A stretch of 64,000 bases of DNA from Coprobacter tertius (GTDB taxonomy: Bacteria > Bacteroidota > Bacteroidia > Bacteroidales > Coprobacteraceae), in the NCBI RefSeq assembly GCF_024330105.1, contig NZ_JANDHW010000006.1, positions 62,001 to 126,000 on the forward strand, given 5' to 3'. Positions 28,501 through 36,697 of the stretch are shown in pieces; the first letter of the stretch is position 1, and each line of letters begins with the position of its first letter. A model generated the notes under the pieces. That model saw nothing but the letters and a program-made list of their open reading frames with translations, searched no databases and was not told the DNA's origin. Position numbers and translations under genes: made by a program.

Positions 28501-30210
28501 TTACCAATAAAATTTCGTTTCGTATTTACGGGTATTACCGCAACCATCGGTCGCAAAAAATATGACTTTATGCATTTTCCCTTTCACAACATGTTTTGTT
28601 GAAAGACGGCATTCTGCAATATTTGTTTTTCCGTCCATAGAGAATAAAATAAATTTTCCATCGATTTCTCCCCTGAAAGAAGACAAACCGCTCCCCTGTT
28701 CTTTTATACGTATACGAATCAATCCCGTTTTTCCCCACGTTGCTTCCTTTAAAGGGAGTAAAACAGGAGCCTCGGTATCGATTTTAATTGCATAACGTCC
28801 CATATCGCGAACCTTTGCCGTAAGATAACCGTTTTCGTATTTCCCTCCGCACGAAGTTTCTTGCCCCGCACCGGTAATTCGCACCATATAGTACTGTCTC
28901 TTATCGGCAATAGTATCTTTATCGACTCTAATGCGGAGTGTCGTATATCCCTTCAAAGGAATATACTCATCACCGATGTTATGTATAGCCGATACATATG
29001 CAGGACTGCTTACACAAGAATACCCGAATATAAAATTTTCGAATAACGTTCCTTTCGGCAATGTCCATTCCAAGCCATCCCGTTTCACAAAATACTCGGT
29101 ATCATATCTGAATAGCCGTTCACCTTGTTTAGGAATTAACGAAGGAATCGGTTGTTTTCTCCCTTTTACCGTAAATGAAACATTACTCGTATTACCGAAA
29201 ATATCTGAAAGTTGATATCGGATATGATAGTCCCGTTCCTCATCGATTGTAACGACTCCCCCGTTAACGACTCCCGAATAAATAGGAAGGGGATTTCCCG
29301 GATCTACCAGACAACGCATAACAAACGAACGATTTTTACGCCAATCGGCATAATCGATCAATGAGTTTACCGAGCGAGTTACATCAAAAGAAAAACGATC
29401 GATAAAAAAAGAAAAAACAGGTTTTTCATCTACCCATACACGCAACGAATATATTCCATAAATATTTCCCGTATTATTCATACGATCATAAGCTTTCACT
29501 CCGAAATAAATATTCCCCCATACCGACGGTTCGATCGACGTTGTATAAGACGTTCCTCCTTGAGTTACAGGTTTTAGGTCGAAACGACGACCTTTACCGG
29601 CAACGACCCCTTCCCCCGGTACCGGAAAAACAGATACCAATCGCACCTCGGGCGCACGAGTATCCGTCAACTTATCTTTAAAATATAATGCAGGATTTAT
29701 AGGAAATTCCGATTGTGTTTCACGCATTTCAAAATGCAAATGAGGACCGCCTGAACTACCCGTATTACCACTATATGCAATTATTTGTCCCCGGTGTACC
29801 TTTATTTCATCTTTCTTAAAATAAAGATTTACCGTAAAACTTTCAGCTTCATATTGCTTACGTTCCACAATCCCGGCAATAAACGGAGCAAACCGAGAGA
29901 GATGCCCGTAAACAGTCGTAATACCGCTCGGATGGTCTACATACAATGCATAACCATATCCATAAGGCGATACGCTTATTCTCGAAACATATCCGTCGTC
30001 GGCACAATAAACAGGTAGTCCGGTTCTTCCTTGCGTTTTAAAATCGAGTCCCGAATGAAAATGATTATTACGCAATTCTCCAAAATTACCACTTAATAAT
30101 AAAGGTATTTTAAGAGGTTGCTCTATTGTAACCGGGTTATGGGTAATAATTACGGTTTCCCGTGGTAAAACCGTAAACAAATTAAGTAATATGATCAATA
30201 TATTCAGCAT
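28501..30210 (-). CDS. M23-family peptidase (LytM-like), secreted
   Basis: The 569-residue protein has an N-terminal hydrophobic signal. Its LytM domain shows the zinc ligands HSGLD (HxxxD, near residue 47) and HLHFEM (HxH). The long C-terminal part is beta-rich and of unknown fold. It probably cleaves peptidoglycan cross-links in the periplasm, although degenerate LytM regulators exist; here the metal ligands look intact. It is the first gene of the operon with the C69 dipeptidase. Confidence 0.9.
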   Translation of the reverse strand: MLNILIILLNLFTVLPRETVIITHNPVTIEQPLKIPLLLSGNFGELRNNHFHSGLDFKTQGRTGLPVYCADDGYVSRISVSPYGYGYALYVDHPSGITTVYGHLSRFAPFIAGIVERKQYEAESFTVNLYFKKDEIKVHRGQIIAYSGNTGSSGGPHLHFEMRETQSEFPINPALYFKDKLTDTRAPEVRLVSVFPVPGEGVVAGKGRRFDLKPVTQGGTSYTTSIEPSVWGNIYFGVKAYDRMNNTGNIYGIYSLRVWVDEKPVFSFFIDRFSFDVTRSVNSLIDYADWRKNRSFVMRCLVDPGNPLPIYSGVVNGGVVTIDEERDYHIRYQLSDIFGNTSNVSFTVKGRKQPIPSLIPKQGERLFRYDTEYFVKRDGLEWTLPKGTLFENFIFGYSCVSSPAYVSAIHNIGDEYIPLKGYTTLRIRVDKDTIADKRQYYMVRITGAGQETSCGGKYENGYLTAKVRDMGRYAIKIDTEAPVLLPLKEATWGKTGLIRIRIKEQGSGLSSFRGEIDGKFILFSMDGKTNIAECRLSTKHVVKGKMHKVIFFATDGCGNTRKYETKFYW

Positions 30211-30234
30211 AATGCCTTTTTAAAATAAGAGAGA

Positions 30235-30264
30235 CAAAAATAAAAAAAATAACCGAAGGCCAAA
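30235..30264 (-). promoter_or_regulatory. promoter of the M23-C69 operon
   Basis: On the minus strand a -33 TTTG (30264-30261), an 18-base spacer and a -7 TATTTTTG (30242-30235) match the Bacteroidetes consensus, 25 bases before the ATG. Confidence 0.55.
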
Positions 30265-30453
30265 AACTGCTTCATTAAATATATATCCGGATGAACGTAA
30301 TTTTTATTTTTTTCGCAAAAATACACCGGGTACATAATTTTACATTTTTTATATTTTACTCTTTTCGCCCTGTTTTTCGTTCACACCCAATTAGTTTAGG
30401 TACTGGGAATTCTTATTATCGATGCGCATTACTTTAAAATTCTAAGATAACTC

Positions 30454-30483
30454 TTGCCGGAATCAAAAAAACAATTACCTTTG
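30454..30483 (+). promoter_or_regulatory. tRNA-Asp promoter
   Basis: A -33 TTG (30454-30456), a 19-base spacer and the -7 box TACCTTTG (30476-30483) lie 19 bases before the mature tRNA 5' end. Confidence 0.7.
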
Positions 30484-30501
30484 CAACCGCTATTCAGAAA
30501 T

Positions 30502-30578
30502 GGTGCGGTAGTTCAGCTGGTTAGAATACATGCCTGTCACGCATGGGGTCGCGGGTTCGAGTCCCGTCCGCACCGCCA
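30502..30578 (+). tRNA. tRNA-Asp (GTC), CCA encoded
   Basis: The 77 nt fold into a full cloverleaf. The acceptor GGTGCGG pairs with CCGCACC, the D-arm is GTTC/GAAT, the anticodon stem CATGC/GCATG frames the loop CTGTCAC (anticodon GTC), and the T-arm is GCGGG/CCCGT with TTCGAGT. The discriminator is G and CCA is encoded. Its 3' end is the left copy of a 19-bp direct repeat found again near 35.52 kb. Confidence 0.97.
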
Positions 30579-30582
30579 AAAC
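30564..30582 (+). repeat. putative attL: tRNA-Asp 3' end
   Basis: These 19 bases (CCGTCCGCACCGCCAAAAC) recur exactly at about 35522-35540. One copy completes the tRNA gene, as in elements that integrate by tyrosine recombinase at a tRNA 3' end. Confidence 0.75.
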
Positions 30583-31273
30583 CTTAAGAAAAAAGATGCA
30601 AAACCCTGAAAGTTAATGACTTTCAGGGTTTTCTGTTTTTAAGCAAACAGGCAAAATAAGGCAGTTTTAGGGGGTATCCGGTGTCCCGATAGGTGACATT
30701 TTTTGTCGTCGAATTTTTGTCACCTTTTAGGTATACAATTCACTGAATTACAATACTTTACACACTATTCTATTCTGGGTAACTTCGTAGTTTTAACCTT
30801 TAAAATTTAACGTGTTTATAACAGACTGTACCGTATGCGTAGTTTCTCGTCATGATATTATCTATAGTTTGTCTTATTCAATTTATAGGATATAATTTCT
30901 TCAAAAGCTTTGATTCTCGTAACAAGATTCTTGATGTATCAATATACTTTTCACAGCTGTTGTAATTTGCTCGTATTTAGGTATTTTAGTATGGAAAAGA
31001 GGTATACTTGATTTTCTACATATCAAATTGCTTGGTAATTTTATTTTCGACCTGAAAGATATTGATATTAATAGTTTTGTAATATTATTTTGTCTAAGTG
31101 CAATGAAAATAGAGTTAAAACATAACATAAAACTAATAGATTTAAAGAACTACCTAAAGGGATTATTTAAGAAAAGGATTAGCATGTAAATTAAATTATA
31201 CTACATTACTAAACGAATAATAAAAAAATAGGTAATTTCCCCATAAAAAAATATACTTTATATAAAACAGAAT
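30583..31273. other. 691-bp left end of the island, no intact gene
   Basis: It holds the tRNA terminator, an 8-bp inverted repeat with a 19-base spacer, and an AT-rich leader-like stretch (30731-30815) resembling a second stretch at 38531-38605. A minus-strand frame at 30901-31128 contains IPKYEQITTAVKSIL, faintly like the start of GntR regulators, but it has no continuation. Confidence 0.45.
30600..30640 (+). terminator. terminator after tRNA-Asp
   Basis: A 14-bp stem (AAAACCCTGAAAGT and its complement) with a 5-base loop is followed by TTTTCTGTTTTT, 22 bases after the tRNA. Confidence 0.88.
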
Positions 31274-31790
31274 ATGAAAGCAGATTTTATAATCAGAGTA
31301 GCTCAGCAATCGGATGTCATTGAGCTAAAAAACTTATTTCAAAATACTGTTCTTGCAATAAACAGGCGCAATTATTCACAAGAGAAAGTTGAAGACTGGG
31401 CAACGTGCGGAGATAATCTCTCTGAAATAGAAGATATGATAAAAACTCACTATTTTATTGTAGCTATTAATCAACGGTCAGAAATCGTAGGTTTTTCATC
31501 TATCACTCTTCAAGGTTATTTACACTCTATGTTTATTCATAAAGATTTTCAGGGTGAAGGTATTGCTACGATACTTTTAGAAGAAATAGAACGATATGCA
31601 AACACTGTTGGGATTATGCGGATCACATCTGAAGTGAGTTTAACCGCTCGTCCTTTTTTGAAAAAAAGGTTATATAGTTGAGGAAGAACAAAAGCGCAAA
31701 GCGAATCAGCTTTCTCTCACTAATTTTTGGATAGCAAAAAACTGGTTTAAATCTAAGTATACAAGTGAAAACAAAAAATTGAGCATATGA
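31274..31790 (+). pseudogene. GNAT-family N-acetyltransferase, frameshifted near its 3' end
   Basis: The frame from ATG 31274 gives a GNAT fold (IRVAQQSDVIELKNLF, then FIHKDFQGEGIATILLEEIE, the acetyl-CoA motif). It stops at 31681 after LTARPFLKKRLYS. One extra T in the T6 run at 31654-31659 would join it to LTARPFFEKKGYIVEEEQ...KLSI, ending at TGA 31788-31790. That is the expected GNAT C-terminus. Its stop would overlap the next ATG (ATGA), as in coupled genes. It may be a true mutation, a slippery run, or a sequencing error. Substrate unknown. Confidence 0.75.
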
Positions 31791-32284
31791 AAAAGTTGAT
31801 ACTATTTTTTACAAATCCGATTATTGGAGGAATCTTGTCTCTAATAGGAATTTTGGAAATACTTTTTAGTATTCCATCTTCATATCTAAACTATAGAATA
31901 TCATTGTGGATAATAGTTTTAGTCGTTGGATTTATCATTTTTGCATCATATTTATATAAAAAGCTACGAATTTTATATTTTATTAAAACATATAATTCTG
32001 ATAGTTTTGGAGGATCTCGTACTTATACATGGAAATGGAATAAAACCACATATTATACCAATGTATACGGATATATTCCCGACCATATTAATGTTCAAGA
32101 TACAACAAAGTTAGATCCCGATACAAAAGTATATGATTTCAGTCACTGCATAACAAACAAGGATTTATTGCAAGAATATATAATGGTTAGTTTATACGAT
32201 AAGGTAGAAAACAGTAAGCAGACTAATCTATTTATACAGCAATTGCATAACCTTGAAGCTCATTATTCTAAGCAAAGGCAATAA
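31787..32284 (+). CDS. hypothetical two-helix membrane protein
   Basis: The 165-residue protein has hydrophobic segments at about 10-33 and 39-60, then a soluble domain rich in Tyr and Thr (SRTYTWKWNKTTYYTNVYGY) and a helical tail. The ATG overlaps the restored stop of the frameshifted GNAT gene by 4 bases. No family is recognised. It ends at a bidirectional terminator. Confidence 0.65.
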   Translation: MKKLILFFTNPIIGGILSLIGILEILFSIPSSYLNYRISLWIIVLVVGFIIFASYLYKKLRILYFIKTYNSDSFGGSRTYTWKWNKTTYYTNVYGYIPDHINVQDTTKLDPDTKVYDFSHCITNKDLLQEYIMVSLYDKVENSKQTNLFIQQLHNLEAHYSKQRQ

Positions 32285-32348
32285 GACTTTTATTTTAAAT
32301 AGAAAGTAAATATCGGCGGAAGAACAACAAAAACTTGCCCAAAAGAAA

Positions 32349-32391
32349 AAACATCCCGGAACTGCCACGTGTACAGATCCGGGATGTTTTT
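32349..32391. terminator. bidirectional terminator between convergent genes
   Basis: AAAACATCCCGGA pairs with TCCGGGATGTTTT around a 17-base loop, with A and T runs on the outer sides. Confidence 0.85.
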
Positions 32392-32396
32392 CAGCC

Positions 32397-32720
32397 TTAC
32401 TTATTTGCTCCATGTTCTTTTTCGAACTTTTGAAGCGTGCCCACATCGAACCGTTCCTTTATGAACTCTCGTACATCGGAAGCCCGGTAATAGGCTTTTC
32501 CGCTAATCATCATAAAGGGCAGCAGTTTCTTGCTTCTCAATCTCTGTAATGTCCGGGTGCTGACTTTGAACAACAGACATAAGTCTTGATTATCCAGTAG
32601 CTTATCACCGGGCATTACTTCGGGATTGGTTTGCAAACTCTTTACATCTTTACCTACTTCTTCCAGTTTATCAAGTAGCTTTAGCATCCAGTCTTTGAAA
32701 TCGTAATTATCTACATACAT
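32397..32720 (-). CDS. HTH_17 DNA-binding protein (excisionase/MerR-like)
   Basis: The 107-residue protein has an N-terminal helical segment, then a winged-helix block: LLDNQDLCLLFKVSTRTLQRLRSKK followed by AYYRASDVREFIKERF (about 41-90). This layout is typical of the small HTH_17 proteins carried by Bacteroidales conjugative and mobilisable elements, where some act as excision regulators. The role here is inferred from type only. Confidence 0.82.
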   Translation of the reverse strand: MYVDNYDFKDWMLKLLDKLEEVGKDVKSLQTNPEVMPGDKLLDNQDLCLLFKVSTRTLQRLRSKKLLPFMMISGKAYYRASDVREFIKERFDVGTLQKFEKEHGANK

Positions 32721-32877
32721 ATTACTTCATTTTTCAGGTTATACATAAATGATTACCAATCAATTGATGAAGCAAAGTTCGGAAAAGGGAAGCAAAGAAA
32801 ATGGGGGAATGGTACACCTAATCCCCCATAAATAATTCGTAGCACGTTGAATATCAATATAACAAGAAAAATCATTT

Positions 32878-33519
32878 TTACAAATGGTTATAACCATTAT
32901 CTCTGCTCTTTTTTATAATAGCGACTTTCAAGCTATCTAAAAATTCTGTTATTTTAGTAGGTTTTCTTTTGATAACCGCAATTTCTTTTTTGTATATATC
33001 TCTAAAATTAATGTTGAACATCTTTTCAAAAATCCGGGCAACATCACTTAAAAAGATGTCTTTGTTATCAATCCGAACTATTCCATCTCTGATATAAAAA
33101 ATAACACAAACCAATTCCATTATATCTACGATTTTAATAACCTCATTGTTTAAGTAGAATGGAGATTTCCAATCAGATTCTATATTGATGAAAAATTTTG
33201 GATATTCCATTTGGCGATAGATTAGTTCTTCTTCCATATTTATCAAAGAAAAGAGTTTATCAAGATATATAATTTTCAGTTTATTATTTTCAGTAGGAGA
33301 AGTTTCTTCTAATGCTTTTATTGTTCCGAAATCTATATAACTCATATTTAATTGCCTGATAAGTATTTTATTATCATGCTCTTTATTGAGATAATCGAAT
33401 AAATCTTCAACAAATTCAAGATATGCAGAAGTTATTTCTTCTATCACAGATTTTTCCTTTTGGCAAGGATGCTTTAGCAATTTATATATTTGTTTTTCTG
33501 TTAAATCCCATTTTGGCAT
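32878..33519 (-). CDS. RteC-like protein
   Basis: This is a 213-residue soluble protein. The C-terminal third (IVDIMELVCVIFYI...VARIFEKMFNINFRDIYKK...KPTKITEFLDSLKVAI) matches my recollection of the RteC family: a LIxAL-type helix, then FEKxFNIxLxDxYR and a TKFLDxL tail. RteC activates excision of CTnDOT-type elements. A profile search would decide. It sits between the HTH_17 gene and the SRPBCC gene, all on the minus strand. Confidence 0.6.
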   Translation of the reverse strand: MPKWDLTEKQIYKLLKHPCQKEKSVIEEITSAYLEFVEDLFDYLNKEHDNKILIRQLNMSYIDFGTIKALEETSPTENNKLKIIYLDKLFSLINMEEELIYRQMEYPKFFINIESDWKSPFYLNNEVIKIVDIMELVCVIFYIRDGIVRIDNKDIFLSDVARIFEKMFNINFRDIYKKEIAVIKRKPTKITEFLDSLKVAIIKKSRDNGYNHL

Positions 33520-33550
33520 AATCTTTCTTAGAAGACAAAGTGTAATTGTT

Positions 33551-34042
33551 TTATAAGTTTTTTGCTATCTTCTGCCATTTTTTCTGCCTATGTTTATAAA
33601 ATTTAAGCGTCCACCAAGCGACAAGAGCTGTTAAACCACCTGCATATAAATCGACCATATCTGTATATCTTGTTACATTAGGAGAAATTTCTTCCATTTT
33701 GATATAATGATTCCATATAGTTACTTTTTTATTATACTCATTTGTTACTATCTCTCCTGTACTTTTATCCATTTTGATTACGTTTATTGTATGTTTTCCT
33801 ACAGGAATAAATCCATGTAGGAACATTTTAAAGCAAAATTTTTTCCCTTCTTTCCAAGTAGGAGAAATATTATCATAAGATATAAAACTGGCTTTTGGCT
33901 TGCAAATTTTTCTTAAGGTATCAATATCCTGAATTTTACACCAAATACTTTCCCTGTTAGCTTCAAACTCAGAAGTAACAACTACTCGACCTCCTACAAC
34001 CTCTTTTCCGCTACGTGTCATTAAACAAATTTTCTTTATCAT
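33551..34042 (-). CDS. SRPBCC (START-like) family protein
   Basis: The 163-residue product has the SRPBCC helix-grip look: VVVTSEFEANRESIWCKIQDIDTLRKI near the start, a beta-rich middle, and YTDMVDLYAGGLTALVAWWTLKFYKHRQKKW at the end. Such domains bind hydrophobic ligands; no ligand can be named. It is transcribed divergently from the PAS-LuxR gene over a shared promoter. Confidence 0.65.
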   Translation of the reverse strand: MIKKICLMTRSGKEVVGGRVVVTSEFEANRESIWCKIQDIDTLRKICKPKASFISYDNISPTWKEGKKFCFKMFLHGFIPVGKHTINVIKMDKSTGEIVTNEYNKKVTIWNHYIKMEEISPNVTRYTDMVDLYAGGLTALVAWWTLKFYKHRQKKWQKIAKNL

Positions 34043-34098
34043 ACTACATGAATTAAAATATTAAACATCTATTTATCTTATACTTATACTGATTTCAT

Positions 34099-34116
34099 TA
34101 TCTTTGTGCAAAGATA
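34099..34116. promoter_or_regulatory. overlapping divergent -7 boxes
   Basis: TATCTTTG (34099-34106) and its mirror CAAAGATA (34109-34116) are two bases apart, giving a consensus -7 box on each strand. They point toward the PAS-LuxR gene (plus) and the SRPBCC gene (minus). Confidence 0.55.
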
Positions 34117-34195
34117 GAAGCAATAGACTCTAAAGGCAATAGTCATTTATAATGAGAGAACGTGCAAATGTCTAATAATCAGATATTTTTAAAAT

Positions 34196-34963
34196 ATGAT
34201 AATTGAGGAAATTGAGAAGCAAATAATAAACTTACTCCCGACATTAAACATACTACTTGATGAGGTAGACTATTCCATTCTCGAAGAAAGGAAAAAGGAC
34301 TGGAAAAAACTCTCGGAAGTTACGCACAGTATTGTGTTGGCGTTTGATTGCTATACTAAAAAATTTGTATTTGTTTCTGATAACATTCCTGAATTATATG
34401 GGCTTGATTCCCATAGATTGTTTATAGACGGGCATCAGCCGGTAGTAGAGGTTATACATCCGGATGATATATACTACGGATTACTTGTAAGAAAGAAAAT
34501 CTATTCGATATTAAGTTCGTTCTTCAATGAAGAAAAAATGAACTATAAAGCCATTCATGAAATGCGGGTAAGGAATCTACGAGGTGAATATATCCGTATA
34601 ATAGAGCAGGAACAGGTCATTGAGTTGGATAAATCAGGCAATATTTGGCTTATGCTGTCGGTTATTGATGTTGATGCAAGACATGAATCAGAAATTATTA
34701 AAAGTCATTTATACAATTTAAAAACGGGAGAGCAGATTTTTATAGATTTATCTGATACATTGGATGAACCTTTAACAAATAGAGAGTTGGAGGTTTTGCG
34801 GTTGATGAAGCAAGGTTTGTTAAGTAAGGAGATAGCAAATACTTTGAAAGTTAGCATCAATACGGTGAATACTCATAGACAAAATATATTGCAAAAGCTA
34901 AAAGCTAATAATTCGATTGAGGCTGTAAATTTTGCTCAAAGGTTAGGTTTGTCCAATAAGTAA
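34196..34963 (+). CDS. PAS-LuxR type transcriptional regulator
   Basis: The 255-residue protein has a PAS-like sensor region (about 40-165: VLAFDCYTKKFVFVSDNIPELYGL ... VIHPDD ... MRVRNLRGEYIRIIEQEQVI). A C-terminal LuxR/GerE helix-turn-helix follows (LTNRELEVLRLMKQGLLSKEIA, SINTVNTHRQNILQKL). It lacks a response-regulator receiver domain. It probably controls the island genes or its divergent neighbour; the ligand is unknown. Confidence 0.85.
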   Translation: MIIEEIEKQIINLLPTLNILLDEVDYSILEERKKDWKKLSEVTHSIVLAFDCYTKKFVFVSDNIPELYGLDSHRLFIDGHQPVVEVIHPDDIYYGLLVRKKIYSILSSFFNEEKMNYKAIHEMRVRNLRGEYIRIIEQEQVIELDKSGNIWLMLSVIDVDARHESEIIKSHLYNLKTGEQIFIDLSDTLDEPLTNRELEVLRLMKQGLLSKEIANTLKVSINTVNTHRQNILQKLKANNSIEAVNFAQRLGLSNK

Positions 34964-34984
34964 ATATCATATAATAGTAATAAA

Positions 34985-35347
34985 ATGGAAAATAAAAATG
35001 TTACCATAGTAGATTTATTTATAGATATTCTGTCTAAAAATAAAGATATACAATCGCAAAACATGGTAAATTGTTTAAAAGTTTTCATTCGCATTCCTGA
35101 ATGCGCTGAATTTTTAAATGTTGTTATTATTAACGTAATGGGATATAAATCTCAAATAAAATCTACAACAGTAGATAAAGCTGTTGAATGTATAATTAAA
35201 CAGTCTAATATTAGCGTAGATGAAGATAATTCCCTTGGTGAACATCAAAAACAGCAAATTAAGAAAGATAATGAAAGCATATTAAGAATGTGTGCAGACA
35301 TCACCAAGAATAAGTTAAAGGAAACTGAACAACTTATTGAAGATTAG
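34985..35347 (+). CDS. hypothetical protein
   Basis: This 120-residue soluble helical protein has no recognised family. It starts 21 bases after the PAS-LuxR gene on the same strand and is the last gene before the right-hand repeat of the tRNA-linked element. Confidence 0.55.
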   Translation: MENKNVTIVDLFIDILSKNKDIQSQNMVNCLKVFIRIPECAEFLNVVIINVMGYKSQIKSTTVDKAVECIIKQSNISVDEDNSLGEHQKQQIKKDNESILRMCADITKNKLKETEQLIED

Positions 35348-35521
35348 TTTGCCTAAAAAACAGAAATACATTCTAAATATTACTATATCTGTACCAACTC
35401 AAACAACTATCGCAACACCGAGCAAGCCAAAGTATTGCACACGTGGGTTTATTAGTGGGAGAAAGAATTTCGAGCTTATTAAAATATTGGTTCAGTGAAG
35501 ATTAAAACTTAGGTTCATCTT

Positions 35522-35540
35522 CCGTCCGCACCGCCAAAAC
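35522..35540 (+). repeat. putative attR: second copy of the tRNA-Asp 3' end
   Basis: This is an exact 19-bp repeat of 30564-30582. A GGTTC ten bases upstream also matches the T-arm spacing of the tRNA, while the bases between differ. A tRNA-type terminator follows at once. Confidence 0.75.
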
Positions 35541-35545
35541 AATTC

Positions 35546-35586
35546 AAATCCCTTGAAAATAATTGATTTTCAAGGGATTTTTCTTT
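35546..35586 (+). terminator. terminator-like hairpin after attR
   Basis: AAATCCCTTGAAAAT pairs with ATTTTCAAGGGATTT around a 5-base loop, then TTTTCTTTT. It resembles the hairpin after the tRNA gene in placement and design and is probably the original chromosomal tRNA-Asp terminator. Confidence 0.8.
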
Positions 35587-35939
35587 TGGATCTCAACGGA
35601 GAAACCAATCCAATAACACGCTGTGACGCATTCTGATACATTGCGTTTTCCAACAAGCCACCCTCTTAATTATATTCCTGTCTGCAAATAGTCTTTTCCA
35701 ACAAATCGCCATGCTCATGCCTTGACGAAATACCCAAATAACTTTTGCATAGTCTCCCGATTGATACCGATTGAGAGACCAACGGTGCAACCCACAGTGC
35801 AATACGCATACTGTGAGCTGCACCGTTTTTGTTCTATACCTTAATTATAATATATCGGCAGAATACTAATTCTTGTCACTCCATTATTCATCCACGTAAG
35901 TAAAGTTGATCTCCCCATTGGTCTCCCGAAATTGTGGCG
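35587..35939. other. non-coding stretch with a long hairpin
   Basis: No intact gene is seen. A repeated TTTTCCAACAA phrase occurs at about 35648 and 35693. Minus-strand frames are short and broken. Confidence 0.4.
35781..35831 (+). terminator. long hairpin with T-tail
   Basis: Two 18-base arms (35781-35798, 35810-35827) pair at 16 positions around an 11-base loop, followed by TTTT. It could be a terminator of a lost gene. The structure is certain; the role is not. Confidence 0.4.
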
Positions 35940-36131
35940 ATGCAGCCCGGCCCGCATTGCGAGAAATATTATTCCATTTCGCCGTGCGTATATTGCTTGA
36001 ATAATCCCATTAAGTTCATTGATCCCGATGGCAGACATGTGGGCTATATTAATTGCAAAAGATGGAGCTTCTGGATATGGGGTCACATAGAGGCTCTAAT
36101 AAATGATAAAAATGGAAATCACTATATATAG
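35940..36131 (+). pseudogene. RHS-repeat core fragment with short tail
   Basis: The frame carries EKYYSISPCVYCLNNPIKFIDPDGR, the hallmark end of RHS/YD-repeat polymorphic toxin cores, followed by about 30 residues (GYINCKRWSFWIWGHIEALINDKNGNHYI). An intact RHS protein has hundreds to thousands of residues before this point. Here upstream sequence continues only in a shifted frame (LWRCSPARIA). It is a detached 3' end. Confidence 0.7.
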
Positions 36132-36171
36132 GACGATAGGGACAAATGATAATAATGTTTTATCCGTCAAT

Positions 36172-36395
36172 AGAAAAAGAATCCAAATTTGTTTTCTGAT
36201 CTTTTTTATAGTAATTGCTAATGCAAAATCGAACGAAACTTACTATAGACCGTATTGGAAGATATGCTTTCGGGAAATGACACCTTCGATTTGCAAAAAG
36301 CCGTGTACTGTGTTAAATATGTGTGGTAAGAAGGTAATCTAAACAAACTGTATTTTGACAGACAAATAGAAGAATATCATAAATTTTGCAATTAA
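36172..36395 (+). pseudogene. decayed small secreted-protein gene
   Basis: A signal-peptide-like start (KRIQICFLIFFIVIANAKSN) in one frame is followed, after a frame change near 36252, by LEDMLSGNDTFDLQKAVYCVKYVW, an in-frame TAA, and EGNLNKLYFDRQIEEYHKFCN then TAA. The pieces read as one protein broken by a shift and a stop. No family is assigned. Confidence 0.45.
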
Positions 36396-36693
36396 CGACC
36401 TATGGAACAACGATTTATATACAGATTAAGGTAGAAAGGAAATGGGTCGCTTCGAATTTTAGCAGGTACGGACATTCTAACTGTTAAAACTCTCTTGAGT
36501 ACCTTCAAGATAACTTTTCAATAGTCTATTTTAATAATTCCAAAAAACAAATAAATGACAAAAAAAATCTCTGCTATTCAAAAGCAAAAACACCTCGCAG
36601 GTAATTTTTGAGGTAGATATTAGATTTTATAATGCGACTCATTAATCGTATTTTTTGTATCTTCACAACAAAATAGAGGTCAAACGGAATCAA
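36396..36693. other. 298-bp gap, no gene supported
   Basis: AT-rich; only a 19-codon open start (MTKKISAIQKQKHLAG) near 36555 is protein-like. Confidence 0.4.
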
Positions 36694-36697
36694 ATGA

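Larger units (their letters stand above)
30583..35521. mobile_element. remnant of a tRNA-Asp-integrated element, about 4.95 kb, no integrase
   Basis: The stretch between the two 19-bp repeats carries genes typical of Bacteroidales mobile elements (HTH_17 protein, RteC-like protein, regulator, GNAT) and has a lower-GC look than the flanks. No recombinase, relaxase or replication gene is seen. The left end has an inverted repeat (AGGTGACA 30691-30698 / TGTCACCT 30718-30725) and a leader ending in ATGCGTAG at 30835 followed soon by stops. It may be what is left of an integrase start. Confidence 0.6.

Noticed and set aside
30901-31128. Minus-strand 75-residue frame with IPKYEQITTAVKSIL, reminiscent of GntR regulators
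   Set aside because: The expected winged-helix continuation is absent and the rest is not protein-like.
35781-35831. Integron attC site
   Set aside because: The arms begin AAC and end GTT, but the flanking RYYY/RRRY core positions do not fit and there is no cassette or integrase nearby.
36103-36342. Plus-strand 79-residue frame taken as one gene
   Set aside because: Only its middle (the signal-peptide-like part) is protein-like; the better reading is a secreted-protein remnant that changes frame near 36252.
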